In this document: positions 17,187-25,879 of the stretch, in pieces
How positions within the stretch are numbered: the first letter of the stretch is position 1
Layout: the number at the start of each line of letters is the position of its first letter
Assembly: GCF_007833795.1 (NCBI RefSeq)
Contig: NZ_CP032702.1
Location: 1,116,001 to 1,180,000 of the forward strand
DNA length: 64,000 bases
Direction of reading: 5' to 3'
Origin: Candidatus Pantoea soli
GTDB taxonomy: Bacteria; Pseudomonadota; Gammaproteobacteria; Enterobacterales; Enterobacteriaceae
Made by a program: the position numbers and the translations under genes
The notes under the pieces: model-generated
What the model saw: only the letters and a program-made list of their open reading frames with translations
What the model was told of the DNA's origin: nothing
The model's database searches: none

Positions 17187-17859
17187 ATGGCATAAAACGA
17201 TAGCCAATACCGGTCTCGGTCAGCAGATGACTGGGCTGCGTCGGATTCATTTCCAGCTTCTGCCGCAGGTGCCCCATGTAAATACGCAGGTAGTGGCTGT
17301 GTTCCACGGCATTGGGTCCCCAGACCTGATTCAGTAATTGCCGCTGCGTCAGCACCTTGCCGGCGTTGTTCAGCAGCAGACTCAGCAGGCGAAACTCAGT
17401 TGGCGTGAGATGCACTTCCTGACCGCTGCGCTGCACGCGGCGGGCGGCAAGATCAACGCTGACCTCACCAAATTCAATACGCGGTTCCGGCTGATTGCTC
17501 TGATGACGGCGCAGCGCCACGCGCACGCGCGCCAGCAGTTCTCCGATGCCAAAAGGCTTCGTCAGGTAATCATCAGCCCCGGCATCCAGCGCATCAATTT
17601 TATCCTGCTCATCGCTGCGCGCCGACAGCACGATAACCGGCATGCTGCTCCACTGGCGCACTTCGCGGATAAAGGTGATGCCGTCGCCATCAGGCAGGCC
17701 AAGATCCAGAATCACCAGATCCGGCTTGCGCGTCGCGGCTTCAATCAGCCCGCGCTGCAGTTGTTCCGCCTCCACGATTTTCAGGCCTTCGCTTTCCAGC
17801 GCCAGGCGCACAAAACGGCGGATTTCCTTTTCATCTTCCACAATCAAGATGGTCGTCAC
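17185..17859 (-). CDS. kdpE: Orphan KDP operon response regulator KdpE
   Basis: 224 aa (225 in E. coli). It is an OmpR/PhoB-family response regulator. The receiver domain (1-120) has the acidic pair Glu8/Asp9, phosphoacceptor Asp52 (LDLGLPDGDG) and Lys101 (TKPFG). The winged helix (about 130-224) contains NNAGKVLTQRQLLNQVWG, and the VEHSHYLRIYMGHLRQKLE stretch is nearly identical to E. coli KdpE. Upstream there should be kdpD and kdpFABC, but the next gene is ybfA, their far neighbour in E. coli. The gene is intact, so it is probably used by another kinase or retained for a different regulon; that is inference. Confidence 0.93.
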   Translation of the reverse strand: MTTILIVEDEKEIRRFVRLALESEGLKIVEAEQLQRGLIEAATRKPDLVILDLGLPDGDGITFIREVRQWSSMPVIVLSARSDEQDKIDALDAGADDYLTKPFGIGELLARVRVALRRHQSNQPEPRIEFGEVSVDLAARRVQRSGQEVHLTPTEFRLLSLLLNNAGKVLTQRQLLNQVWGPNAVEHSHYLRIYMGHLRQKLEMNPTQPSHLLTETGIGYRFMP

Positions 17860-18107
17860 GCTGGCTCCTGCGGCAAAAAAAGGTAACGCGCTACTTTAGC
17901 AATAAACCGCGCCGGCGTCCGTCAGGATATGCGTAACCGGTAGCGATCTTTCTGTTCACAATGTTGTAACCCGCTTTCACAATAATGTGGAGCCGGCTGC
18001 AAAAAAACGCAGAAATAGTGGTCGGATGAGTAGTAAAATTACACAACTGCGCGTATTATCTGCGGTAGATCACATTACCGGACAAGACTGACCACGAGGG
18101 GGCAAAG

Positions 18108-18308
18108 ATGTATCAGGCATATCCACTCTATAAAATCCTGCTGCGCCGTTTACTGGTGGTAGCGATGGGCGTGCTGGCGCTGCCCTTTATGTTGTTCTGT
18201 CAGGATCGTGCGCGTTTCTATAGCTATCTGCATCGTATGTGGTGTAAAACCAGCGATAAGCCGGTCTGGCTGGCGCAGTCAGAAGCGGCAGGTGGTGTTT
18301 ACTGGTAA
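18108..18308 (+). CDS. ybfA: Small membrane protein YbfA
   Basis: 66 aa. It resembles E. coli YbfA (68 aa), a DUF2517 protein of unknown function. One hydrophobic segment (about residues 15-30, [14 protein letters not shown]) is followed by a conserved soluble tail [26 protein letters not shown] precedes the ATG. In E. coli it lies next to kdpF; here it is divergent from the orphan kdpE with nothing between. Confidence 0.9.
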   Translation: MYQAYPLYKILLRRLLVVAMGVLALPFMLFCQDRARFYSYLHRMWCKTSDKPVWLAQSEAAGGVYW

Positions 18309-18327
18309 GCCTAAGATGCTGCCTGAC

Positions 18328-18367
18328 AAACCCGGTGACTTTTCCTGAAGCGCCGGGTTTTTTGTTT
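18328..18367 (+). terminator. Rho-independent terminator of ybfA
   Basis: AAACCCGG pairs with CCGGGTTT across a 17-base loop, followed by TTTTG, 20 bases after the ybfA stop. Confidence 0.75.
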
Positions 18368-18433
18368 AAAATTATTGCTTACGCCACATTACCCCTGCTG
18401 TCTTTCCGTCGCGTTTACGCTAAACTTAAAACC

Positions 18434-18458
18434 TCTACAAGATTTTGGAGGTTGTACA
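18434..18458. promoter_or_regulatory. Possible MerR-family operator upstream of ybgA-phr
   Basis: TCTACA-N13-TGTACA lies immediately before the ybgA start, and the right half sits in the palindrome TTGTACAA. Light-responsive MerR-type regulators of photolyase genes in other bacteria use paired TGTACA-like half sites. The spacing and one mismatch make this only a suggestion. The same stretch also contains AACCTC-N12-GAGGTT. Confidence 0.25.
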
Positions 18459-18461
18459 AGT

Positions 18462-19418
18462 ATGAGCGAGAAAATTCCTGTTGGCATCAGTGCCTGCCTG
18501 CTCGGGGATAGCGTCCGATTCGACGGCGGCCATAAGCGTTTTGCCTTTGCGACTGACGATCTCGCGCCATTTGTGCGCTTTGAACCTGTGTGCCCGGAAA
18601 TGGCGATTGGCCTGCCCACGCCGCGTCCGGCGCTGCGCCTGGTGAAGCAGAGTGATGACCAGATTCATCTGTGCTTCAGTAAAGACGGCAGCGAAGAGCT
18701 GACCGGGGAGATGCAGCGCTGGTCCGCTGAACGGGTAAAATCGCTTCATCACCTGTGCGGTTACATCCTCTGTGCCAAGTCCCCCAGCTGCGGACTGGAA
18801 CGCGTGCGGGTGTATGAGCCGGAAACCAATAACAACCGTAAAGCCGGAACCGGCATTTTCACGGCGTTTCTGCAGCAGGAGATGCCCTGGCTGCCGCTGG
18901 AAGAAGATGGACGATTAAACGATCATGCCATCCGTGAAAACTTCATGGGACGCGTCTTTGCACTGCACGAATTCCATGAAATGTGGCGCAGCGGCTTAAG
19001 TCGCCACAAGCTCATGGCGTTCCACAGCCGTTATAAACTGCTGCTGCTGTCTCACGATCAGAGCCAGTATCGTGAGCTGGGGCGTTTTGTTGCGGCCATG
19101 GATCAATGGGATTCGCTGGAGGATTACGCCGCCGAATACCGCAATCGCCTGATGCAGCTGATGTCGCATAAAGCCTCACGCCGCAACCATACTAACGTCT
19201 TGATGCACGTGCAGGGGTATTTTCGTCCGCAGCTGAGTTCGCCGCAGCGGCAGGAACTGGCGCAGCTGATCGATCGCTATCGCCGTGGTCTGCAGCCGCT
19301 GCTGGCACCCATTACCATGCTAAAACACTATATGGCGGAGTTCCCGCATCCGTGGCTGGCAGAGCAGCGCTATTTTGATCCCTATCCGGAAGCGCTGCGT
19401 CTGCGCTATGGCCAGTAA
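18462..19418 (+). CDS. ybgA: DUF523-DUF1722 fusion protein, TudS-like (YbgA family)
   Basis: 318 aa from ATG 18462, with GGAGGT nine bases upstream. The C-terminal part (about 190-305; RENFMGRVFALHEFHEM, ASRRNHTNVLMHVQGYF) is the DUF1722 domain that forms the whole of the 169-aa E. coli YbgA. The N-terminal part (about 1-155) is DUF523, related to the [4Fe-4S] thiouracil desulfidase TudS: conserved cysteines are Cys12 (SACLLG), Cys44 (PVCPE) and Cys110 (KSPSCG), with Cys104 near. It lies 12 bases before phr and is probably co-transcribed with it. Removal of thio-modified pyrimidines is a possible role; it is not shown for this fusion. Confidence 0.88.
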   Translation: MSEKIPVGISACLLGDSVRFDGGHKRFAFATDDLAPFVRFEPVCPEMAIGLPTPRPALRLVKQSDDQIHLCFSKDGSEELTGEMQRWSAERVKSLHHLCGYILCAKSPSCGLERVRVYEPETNNNRKAGTGIFTAFLQQEMPWLPLEEDGRLNDHAIRENFMGRVFALHEFHEMWRSGLSRHKLMAFHSRYKLLLLSHDQSQYRELGRFVAAMDQWDSLEDYAAEYRNRLMQLMSHKASRRNHTNVLMHVQGYFRPQLSSPQRQELAQLIDRYRRGLQPLLAPITMLKHYMAEFPHPWLAEQRYFDPYPEALRLRYGQ

Positions 19419-19430
19419 GCGCGGGGTGGT

Positions 19431-20858
19431 ATGGCGACTCATTTAGTCTGGCTGCGCAATGATTTGCGCATCAACGATAACAGCGCGCTGGCGGCTGCCT
19501 GCCGTGACAGCAACGCCGAGGTTATGGCGCTGTTTATCGCCACGCCCGCACAGTGGCAGCAGCATCATATGGCGGCAAAACAGGCCGCCTTCATTCACCA
19601 GAGCCTGCTGTTGCTGCAGGATGCGCTGGCCGGGCGGGGGATCCCGCTGCATTATCACCAGTGTCAGGACTTTGCCGCGTCGGTAGATTATCTGGAAACC
19701 TTCTGTGACGAGCATAAGGTAGACGCGTTGTATTACAACTATCAGTATGAAATCAATGAGCGCGAGCGTGACGCGGCCGCAGAGAAGCGGCTTGATGCGC
19801 GCGGCGTGACCTGTCAGGGATTCGACGATAGCCTGCTGCTGCCGCCTGGCAGCGTGCAGACCGGCAACAACAGCATGTTCAAGGTGTTCACCCCCTTTAG
19901 TAAGGCATTTGTGCGTCGCCTGCAGCAAAGCCTGCCGGAGTGTTATTCTGCGCCGAAAGCACGTGCAGGTGCGCCGGTTCGCAAAAAAGTGCCTATTCCG
20001 GCATTTGACTATCCACTGGAAGCCTTTGACGACACGCTGTTTCCGCCCGGTGAAGAAGCCGCGCTGAAACAGCTGCGCCACTTTGCGCAACAAGGGGTAA
20101 AGGATTATCCGCAGCAGCGCGATACGCCAGCCGTGGATGGCACCAGCCGCTTATCGCCCTATCTGTCGACCGGCGTGCTGTCGCCGCGGCAGTGTCTGCA
20201 CCGCGTGTTAAAGGAGCACCCGCACGCGCTCACGGCAGGTGAAGGCCTGGTCTGGCTGAATGAGCTTATCTGGCGCGAGTTTTATCGCCATCTTCTGGTG
20301 GCATTTCCGGCGCTGTGTAAACATCAGCCGTTCGTTGACTGGACGCGGCATGTCGCGTGGCAAACCAACAAGGCGCATCTGCAGGCGTGGCAGGAAGGAA
20401 AAACCGGCTATCCGATTGTCGATGCAGCGATGCGCCAGCTTAATACGCTGGGCTGGATGCATAACCGCCTGCGAATGATCACCGCCAGCTTCCTCGTGAA
20501 AGATTTGCTCATCGACTGGCGGGAAGGTGAACGTTACTTCATGGAGCGGTTACTGGATGGCGATCTGGCAGCCAATAACGGTGGCTGGCAGTGGGCGGCT
20601 TCCACCGGCACGGATGCAGCCCCGTATTTCCGTATTTTTAATCCGACAACCCAGGGCGAGCGCTTTGATCAAACGGGCGCATTTATCCGTCAGTGGTTGC
20701 CGGAGCTCAGGCAGGTGCCGGACAACCATATTCATCAGCCCCATCTCTGGGCGCAAAAAAATAACAGGAAACTCGATTATCCCGCGCCAATCGTGGAACA
20801 TAAGGAAGCACGTAAAAAGACATTAGACGCCTTCGAGCGCGCGCGCAGCGTGGCCTGA
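19431..20858 (+). CDS. phrB: Deoxyribodipyrimidine photolyase
   Basis: 475 aa (472 in E. coli). It repairs cyclobutane pyrimidine dimers using blue light, with FADH- as catalyst and a folate antenna. The N-terminal alpha/beta antenna domain begins HLVWLRNDLRINDN. The FAD-binding helical domain contains TSRLSPYLSTGVLSPR, WLNELIWREFYRHLL, LGWMHNRLRMITASFLVKDL and DGDLAANNGGWQWAASTG, all class I photolyase signatures. It follows the ybgA fusion gene by 12 bases, and ybgI follows after 18. Confidence 0.96.
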   Translation: MATHLVWLRNDLRINDNSALAAACRDSNAEVMALFIATPAQWQQHHMAAKQAAFIHQSLLLLQDALAGRGIPLHYHQCQDFAASVDYLETFCDEHKVDALYYNYQYEINERERDAAAEKRLDARGVTCQGFDDSLLLPPGSVQTGNNSMFKVFTPFSKAFVRRLQQSLPECYSAPKARAGAPVRKKVPIPAFDYPLEAFDDTLFPPGEEAALKQLRHFAQQGVKDYPQQRDTPAVDGTSRLSPYLSTGVLSPRQCLHRVLKEHPHALTAGEGLVWLNELIWREFYRHLLVAFPALCKHQPFVDWTRHVAWQTNKAHLQAWQEGKTGYPIVDAAMRQLNTLGWMHNRLRMITASFLVKDLLIDWREGERYFMERLLDGDLAANNGGWQWAASTGTDAAPYFRIFNPTTQGERFDQTGAFIRQWLPELRQVPDNHIHQPHLWAQKNNRKLDYPAPIVEHKEARKKTLDAFERARSVA

Positions 20859-20876
20859 GGCGTTCAGGGAGGGGTT

Positions 20877-21620
20877 ATGAACAATTTCGAATTAGAGCGC
20901 GTGGTGAATCAGCAGCTGAACACCAGCGCATTCAGCGATTACGCACCTAACGGTTTGCAGGTAGAAGGGCGACCGGAAGTAAAGACCCTGATCACCGGGG
21001 TTACGGCCTGTCAGGCGCTGCTGGATGAAGCGGTCAGGCGCGGCGCCGATGCGGTGCTGGTGCATCATGGCTATTTCTGGAAGAACGAAGCGCCGGTCAT
21101 CAAAGGCATGAAGCGTCAGCGCCTGCGCACGCTGCTGGCCAATGATATTAATCTGTATGGCTGGCATCTGCCGCTGGATGCGCATCCGCAGTTGGGGAAT
21201 AACGCCTGTCTGGCCACGCTGTTTGATATCGACGTAAAAGGCGAGATTCAGCCGCTGGTGCCGTGGGGCGAACTGGCAACGCCGCTGAGCGGCCGTGCCC
21301 TGGCAGAAAAAATCGCTGTACGTCTTGGCCGTGAGCCGCTGCACTGCGGCGACAACGCGCCTGCGCTCATCAAACGCATTGCCTGGTGCAGCGGCGGTGG
21401 TCAGGGCTTTATCGACAGCGCGGCAGCCTTTGGTGTTGATGCCTTTATCACCGGCGAAGTCTCCGAACAAACCATCCACAGCGCACGTGAACAGGGTCTG
21501 CACTTTTACGCTGCCGGACACCATGCAACTGAGCGCGGCGGCATCAAAGCGCTGGGCGAATGGCTGGCGCAGCAGCACGGCCTCGAGGTGACCTTCATCG
21601 ACATTCCCAATCCTGCCTGA
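20877..21620 (+). CDS. ybgI: NIF3/YbgI family dinuclear-metal hydrolase-like protein
   Basis: 247 aa, as in E. coli YbgI. The family forms a hexameric ring with a dinuclear metal site; it is often labelled GTP cyclohydrolase I type 2, and E. coli mutants have been linked to radiation sensitivity, but the reaction is uncertain. Metal ligands visible are His63-His64 (VLVHHGYFW), the Asp in LPLDAHPQLGNN, and the C-terminal AGHHATERGG. It is co-directional with phr with an 18-base gap and probably shares its transcript. Confidence 0.93.
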   Translation: MNNFELERVVNQQLNTSAFSDYAPNGLQVEGRPEVKTLITGVTACQALLDEAVRRGADAVLVHHGYFWKNEAPVIKGMKRQRLRTLLANDINLYGWHLPLDAHPQLGNNACLATLFDIDVKGEIQPLVPWGELATPLSGRALAEKIAVRLGREPLHCGDNAPALIKRIAWCSGGGQGFIDSAAAFGVDAFITGEVSEQTIHSAREQGLHFYAAGHHATERGGIKALGEWLAQQHGLEVTFIDIPNPA

Positions 21621-21666
21621 TTTTTCACCACCGGCGTCCTGAGCACGCACTCAGGACGCAAACCGG

Positions 21667-21695
21667 TTGACACCTCTCCTCCACTTTCGCATAAC
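21667..21695 (+). promoter_or_regulatory. Promoter of the pxpBCA operon
   Basis: Perfect TTGACA (21667-21672), a 17-base spacer and CATAAC (21690-21695), 64 bases upstream of the pxpB start. It lies in the 138-base gap after ybgI. Confidence 0.6.
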
Positions 21696-21758
21696 GTATT
21701 GACTTTTCGTGTCGCAAAATATCTTTCGGCGCGGTTGTCATTAACCAGGAGGTGGGTT

Positions 21759-22418
21759 TTGCAACGAGCACGTTGTTATCTGCTGGGTGAGCGGGCGGTG
21801 GTTCTGGAGCTGGAACCGCCGGTTTCGCTTACCAGCCAGCAGCGCATCTGGGGATTGTGCCAGCGGTTGCAGCAGGATGAGCAGGTGCAGGAAGCCATTC
21901 CCGGCATGAATAACCTGACTCTGCTGCTGCGCGATCCGCAGTTAAATGCGCTGGACGCCATCGAGCGTCTGCAGCGCTGGTGGGAAGAGAGTGAGGCGCA
22001 GCCGCTGTCTGACCAGCGCCGGGTAGAGATTCCGGTTGTCTATGGCGGCAGCGCCGGGCCCGATCTGCAGGTGGTCGCCGAACGCGCCGGTCTGCGTGCC
22101 CAACAGGTGGTTGAGCTGCACAGCAGCGTCGATTACGTGGTCTATTTCATCGGTTTCCAGCCTGGCTTCCCTTACCTCGGGGGACTTGACGAGCGCCTGC
22201 ATACCCCGCGCCGGGCTGAACCGCGCGTGAGCGTGCCGCGCGGCTCCGTGGGCATTGGCGGCAGTCAGACCGGCATCTATCCGCTGGCCGCTCCCGGCGG
22301 CTGGCAGCTGATTGGCCATACGCCGCTCAGTCTGTTTGATCCCCATCAGCAGCCGCCGGTGCTACTGCGCCCGGGTGACACGGTGCGTTTTGTGCCACAA
22401 AAGGAGGGCGTATGTTAA
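21759..22418 (+). CDS. pxpB: 5-oxoprolinase subunit PxpB
   Basis: 219 aa (218 in E. coli YbgJ). With PxpA and PxpC it forms the ATP-dependent 5-oxoprolinase that opens 5-oxoproline to glutamate; PxpB and PxpC make the phosphorylating part. The family signatures [20 protein letters not shown] and [14 protein letters not shown] are present. I choose a TTG start at 21759 because AGGAGG lies six bases before it and the resulting N-terminus, [11 protein letters not shown], fits the family; the frame stays open 20 codons further up without match. It overlaps pxpC by 7 bases, implying translational coupling. Confidence 0.92.
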   Translation: MQRARCYLLGERAVVLELEPPVSLTSQQRIWGLCQRLQQDEQVQEAIPGMNNLTLLLRDPQLNALDAIERLQRWWEESEAQPLSDQRRVEIPVVYGGSAGPDLQVVAERAGLRAQQVVELHSSVDYVVYFIGFQPGFPYLGGLDERLHTPRRAEPRVSVPRGSVGIGGSQTGIYPLAAPGGWQLIGHTPLSLFDPHQQPPVLLRPGDTVRFVPQKEGVC

Positions 22419-23344
22419 AAATCCTGCGCGCCGGCCTGATGACCTCTGTTCAGGACCGCGGCCGTCATGGCTGGCGACAATATGGCATCAGCATCAGCGG
22501 TGCGCTTGACGAGCCCTCGATGCGCACAGCCAACATGCTGGTAGGCAACGCGGAAAATAGCGCGGTGCTGGAGATCGTGCTTGGACAATTTAAAGCGGAA
22601 TTTCGTCGTGACGGCTGGTTTGCCCTGACCGGGGCAGACTGCAGCGCCGAGCTGGACGGCAAGCCGGTATGGACCGGCTGGCGTTTACCGGTGAAGAAGG
22701 GGCAGGTGCTGAGCCTCGCTATGCCGGTCAGCGGTATGCGCAGCTATCTGGCCGTTAATGGCGGTTTTGCGATTGAGGAGATGCTGGGCTCACACAGTAC
22801 CGATTTAAAAGCCGCCTTTGGTGGCTGGCAGGGGCGAAAGCTGCAGGACGGTGATGCGTTGCCGCTCGGTAAAGCCACGCGTACGTTTCAGCACAAAGCG
22901 GGCGTGCGCCAGCTGCTGTGGGGCAATCGCATTCGTGCGCTGCCGGGGCCGGAGTACAGCGAATTTAGCCGCGAAGCGCAGGAGGGATTCTGGCGCGTGC
23001 CGTGGAAACTGAGTGCGCAGAGTAACCGCATGGGTTACCGGCTGCAGGGGCGCAATCTGCAGCGTACGGCCACACGGGATTTGCTGTCGCACGGGCTGGT
23101 GCCAGGCGTGGTTCAGGTACCGCCAAACGGGCAACCCATCGTACTGATGGCCGATGCGCAGACCACCGGAGGGTATCCGCGTATCGCCTGTATCATCGAA
23201 GCGGATCTCTATCAGCTGGCGCAGATTCGCCTCGGCGAGCCAATACACTTTATCCACTGCACGTTAGAAGAGGCGCTGCTGGCTAAACAGCAGCAGCAGC
23301 GCGCACTGGATCAGATAGCCTGGGGACTCAGCCATGAAAATTGA
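22412..23344 (+). CDS. pxpC: 5-oxoprolinase subunit PxpC
   Basis: 310 aa (E. coli YbgK 310). It belongs to the biotin-dependent-carboxyltransferase-like (AHS2) family. The start [18 protein letters not shown] is typical: the product opens with the VQDxGR motif. LPGPEYSEF and [10 protein letters not shown] lie in the middle, and [12 protein letters not shown] towards the C-terminus. It overlaps pxpB by 7 bases and pxpA by 11 bases, so the three subunits are coupled. Confidence 0.95.
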   Translation: MLKILRAGLMTSVQDRGRHGWRQYGISISGALDEPSMRTANMLVGNAENSAVLEIVLGQFKAEFRRDGWFALTGADCSAELDGKPVWTGWRLPVKKGQVLSLAMPVSGMRSYLAVNGGFAIEEMLGSHSTDLKAAFGGWQGRKLQDGDALPLGKATRTFQHKAGVRQLLWGNRIRALPGPEYSEFSREAQEGFWRVPWKLSAQSNRMGYRLQGRNLQRTATRDLLSHGLVPGVVQVPPNGQPIVLMADAQTTGGYPRIACIIEADLYQLAQIRLGEPIHFIHCTLEEALLAKQQQQRALDQIAWGLSHEN

Positions 23345-24071
23345 TCTCAATGCCGATCTCGGTGAAGGCAGCGCCAGCGATCGTGAACTGCTGACGCTGG
23401 TGAGCTCGGCCAACATCGCCTGCGGCTTTCATGCCGGCGATGCGCAAACCATGCTGCAATCGGTGCGCTGGGCAAAAGCCTGCGGGGTGGCCATTGGCGC
23501 GCATCCGGGTTTTCCCGATCGGGAGAATTTTGGCCGCACCGCGATGCAGCTGCCAGCGGAAACGGTGTATGCGCAGATGATCTATCAGATCGGCGCACTG
23601 AAAAGTATGGCTGAAAGTGAAGGCCAGCCGCTGGTACATGTGAAACCTCACGGCATGCTCTATAACCAGGCCGCCGCCGATCCGCAGCTGGCGGAAGCCA
23701 TTGCGCGCGCGGTAAAAGCGGTTGATCCGGCGCTGATTCTGGTGGGGCTGGCGGGCAGCGCCCTGATTCAGGCCGGCGCGCAGCAGGGGTTGCGTACGCG
23801 TGAAGAGGTGTTCGCCGATCGCGGCTATCTGGCAACGGGCGCGCTGGTACCGCGCAGCCAGCCCGGGGCCATGATCGAACAGGCCGATCTGGCGCTGGCG
23901 CAGACGCTGACCATGGTGCAGCAGCGCCAGGTCCGCAGCATCACCGGCGAATGGGTGACGGTGAATGCGGAAACGGTCTGTCTGCATGGGGACGGCGCAC
24001 ACGCCCTGCAGTTTGCCCGCACCCTGCGCGAGGCTTTTGAGACCCATCAGATTGCGGTCACCAGCGCATAA
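23334..24071 (+). CDS. pxpA: 5-oxoprolinase subunit PxpA (LamB/YcsF family)
   Basis: 245 aa. It is the LamB/YcsF-family subunit that completes 5-oxoprolinase. The N-terminus [12 protein letters not shown], then [28 protein letters not shown] and [10 protein letters not shown] are the defining motifs with the likely metal/substrate residues Asp, His and Glu. It starts inside pxpC (11-base overlap). In E. coli nei follows here; in this window a terminator, two membrane genes and pcp come between. Confidence 0.96.
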   Translation: MKIDLNADLGEGSASDRELLTLVSSANIACGFHAGDAQTMLQSVRWAKACGVAIGAHPGFPDRENFGRTAMQLPAETVYAQMIYQIGALKSMAESEGQPLVHVKPHGMLYNQAAADPQLAEAIARAVKAVDPALILVGLAGSALIQAGAQQGLRTREEVFADRGYLATGALVPRSQPGAMIEQADLALAQTLTMVQQRQVRSITGEWVTVNAETVCLHGDGAHALQFARTLREAFETHQIAVTSA

Positions 24072-24084
24072 TCATTAACTGTTT

Positions 24085-24112
24085 GCCCGGCACCGTGCCG
24101 GGCTTTTTATTT
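24085..24112 (+). terminator. Rho-independent terminator between pxpA and the DUF969 gene
   Basis: GCCCGGCA-ccg-TGCCGGGC followed by TTTTTATTT, 14 bases after the pxpA stop and only 15 bases before the DUF969 start codon. There is no room for a promoter after it, so it is either a partial terminator (attenuator) in an operon or the membrane genes depend on read-through. Confidence 0.85.
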
Positions 24113-24127
24113 CCTGAGGGGAAAATA

Positions 24128-24856
24128 ATGGATAACGTGGTTAACCTCTGGCCGTTACTGGGCATTGCCGCGATTGTGCTCGGTTTTGTGCTGCGCTTTA
24201 ATCCGGTGCTGGTGGTGATTGTTGCAGGCTTTGTGACCGGCATTGCAGCGCACATGCCGCTGGCCGATATTCTGGAAAAACTCGGCGCGGGCTTTCTCAA
24301 TACCCGTAATCTGCCGCTGATTCTGCTGCTGCCGCTGGCGGTCATTGGCCTGCTGGAGCGGCATGGTCTGAAGGAGCGGGCACAGACCTGGATCGCGCAG
24401 ATCAAAACGGCGACCGCCGGCCGTCTGCTGATCGTGTACCTGTTTGTGCGGGAAATTACCGCCGCACTCGGTCTGACCAGCCTCGGCGGCCATCCGCAAA
24501 TGGTGCGCCCGTTGCTCGCCCCGATGGCCGAAGGGGCCACAGAAAACCGCTATGGCGAAGTACCGCCCGCGGTGCGCCATCGTCTGCGGGCCATGTCCGC
24601 CGCCACCGATAATGTCGGGTTATTTTTTGGTGAGGACATTTTCGTGGCGTTTGGCGCGATTATTTTCATGCACAACTTTATGCAGGAGTCGGCGGGGATC
24701 GCTACCGAGCCGCTGCATATCGCGCTATGGGGCATCCCGACGGCGCTGTGCGCCTTTCTGATCCATGCGGCGCGCCTGGTGCGGCTTGACCGCCAGCTAT
24801 CGCGTGAGTTAGGCGCGCTGAACCAGCAGGCGCTGCGCGCGCGGGGAGAGAAATAA
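24128..24856 (+). CDS. DUF969 family membrane protein, putative transport subunit
   Basis: 242 aa with about six hydrophobic segments (first at residues 5-40, LWPLLGIAAIVLGF.. and VLVVIVAGFVTGIAA). The motifs NTRNLPLILLLPLAVIGLLERHGL and RAMSAATDNVGLFFGEDIFVAFGA are those of DUF969. I start at ATG 24128 with GAGGGG six bases upstream; the frame is open 15 codons earlier, but that would run through the terminator hairpin. It overlaps the DUF979 gene by one base (TAATG). In other bacteria DUF969 and DUF979 genes also occur as a pair beside pcp, which suggests a two-subunit carrier, perhaps for pyroglutamate or pyroglutamyl peptides. This function is inferred from context only. Confidence 0.85.
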   Translation: MDNVVNLWPLLGIAAIVLGFVLRFNPVLVVIVAGFVTGIAAHMPLADILEKLGAGFLNTRNLPLILLLPLAVIGLLERHGLKERAQTWIAQIKTATAGRLLIVYLFVREITAALGLTSLGGHPQMVRPLLAPMAEGATENRYGEVPPAVRHRLRAMSAATDNVGLFFGEDIFVAFGAIIFMHNFMQESAGIATEPLHIALWGIPTALCAFLIHAARLVRLDRQLSRELGALNQQALRARGEK

Positions 24857-25872
24857 TGTTCCAGCAGCAATATCTGATGTGGCTGGCAGGGGCGATCCTG
24901 CTGATGGTGGCACTGCTTTCCTGGCGCGACAGCGCGAACCCGCGTCGCTTTACCACCGGCCTGTTCTGGGCGCTGTATGGCCTGATTTTTCTGACCGGCG
25001 ACTGGACGTTTCAGCTGGCTGCCCGGTGGGCGGGTGAGGCGCAGCGTGGCAGCCGCTGGCTCAATATCGGCGTCGGGGTGGCAGTGGTCCTGATGGCGCT
25101 GATTGCTGGCTGCGGCGGCGTGCGCTTGGGGCGCTATCATCAGCGCAGCGAGACGGAAAAACAGGCCAGCGCTCAGCGACTGGGCAATAAACTGTTTATG
25201 CCCGCGCTGGCGATTCCGCTGGTCACGGTGATGGGCGTGCTGGCGTTTAACCATTTACCGGGTTTGCAGGCGCGGGTATTTGGCCCCGGCAATCACGCGA
25301 CGCTGGTGACGCTGTTTTCCATGATGGTGGGCTGTCTGCTGGGCTGGCTGATTGCGCTGAAGTTCACCCATGAGAAGCCTTTGCAGTCCATGCAGGAGAC
25401 GCGTCGCCTGCTGGATGCGGTGGGCTGGGCCTTTATCCTGCCGCAGATCCTGGCCACGCTTGGCCTGCTGTTCACCAGCGCGGGCGTGGGCAATGCGATT
25501 TCGCATCTCACGGCACAGTATCTGGCGGTGGATAATCGTCTGATTGCGGTAGCCGTATACGCAGGCGGCATGGCGCTGCTGACGATGGTCATGGGCAACG
25601 CTTTTGCTGCTTTCCCGATTGTTACGGCAGGCATTGGTATCCCGATTCTGGTGCTGCAGCACGGCGGCAATCCGGCGGTCATGGCGGCGATCGGCATGTT
25701 TTCCGGCTACTGCGGCACGCTGATGACCCCGATGGCGGCGAACTTCAATATCGTCCCGGCACGGCTGCTGGAGCTGCCCGATCGCAATGCGGTGATCCGG
25801 GCTCAGGTGCCTACCGGTGTGCTACTGTTGTTAGTGAATATTTTCCTGCTTTATTTCCTGATGTTCCTGTGA
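24856..25872 (+). CDS. DUF979 family membrane protein, putative transport subunit
   Basis: 338 aa with about nine to ten membrane segments. The mid-part carries a cytosolic basic stretch ([32 protein letters not shown]), and the C-terminal half has [32 protein letters not shown] and [26 protein letters not shown], with glycine- and proline-rich breaks as in ion-coupled carriers. The start codon overlaps the stop of the DUF969 gene, and pcp begins 7 bases after its stop. It is probably the partner of the DUF969 protein. The substrate is unknown; pyroglutamate is a guess from the pxp and pcp neighbours. Confidence 0.85.
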   Translation: MFQQQYLMWLAGAILLMVALLSWRDSANPRRFTTGLFWALYGLIFLTGDWTFQLAARWAGEAQRGSRWLNIGVGVAVVLMALIAGCGGVRLGRYHQRSETEKQASAQRLGNKLFMPALAIPLVTVMGVLAFNHLPGLQARVFGPGNHATLVTLFSMMVGCLLGWLIALKFTHEKPLQSMQETRRLLDAVGWAFILPQILATLGLLFTSAGVGNAISHLTAQYLAVDNRLIAVAVYAGGMALLTMVMGNAFAAFPIVTAGIGIPILVLQHGGNPAVMAAIGMFSGYCGTLMTPMAANFNIVPARLLELPDRNAVIRAQVPTGVLLLLVNIFLLYFLMFL

Positions 25873-25879
25873 GGTGGTC

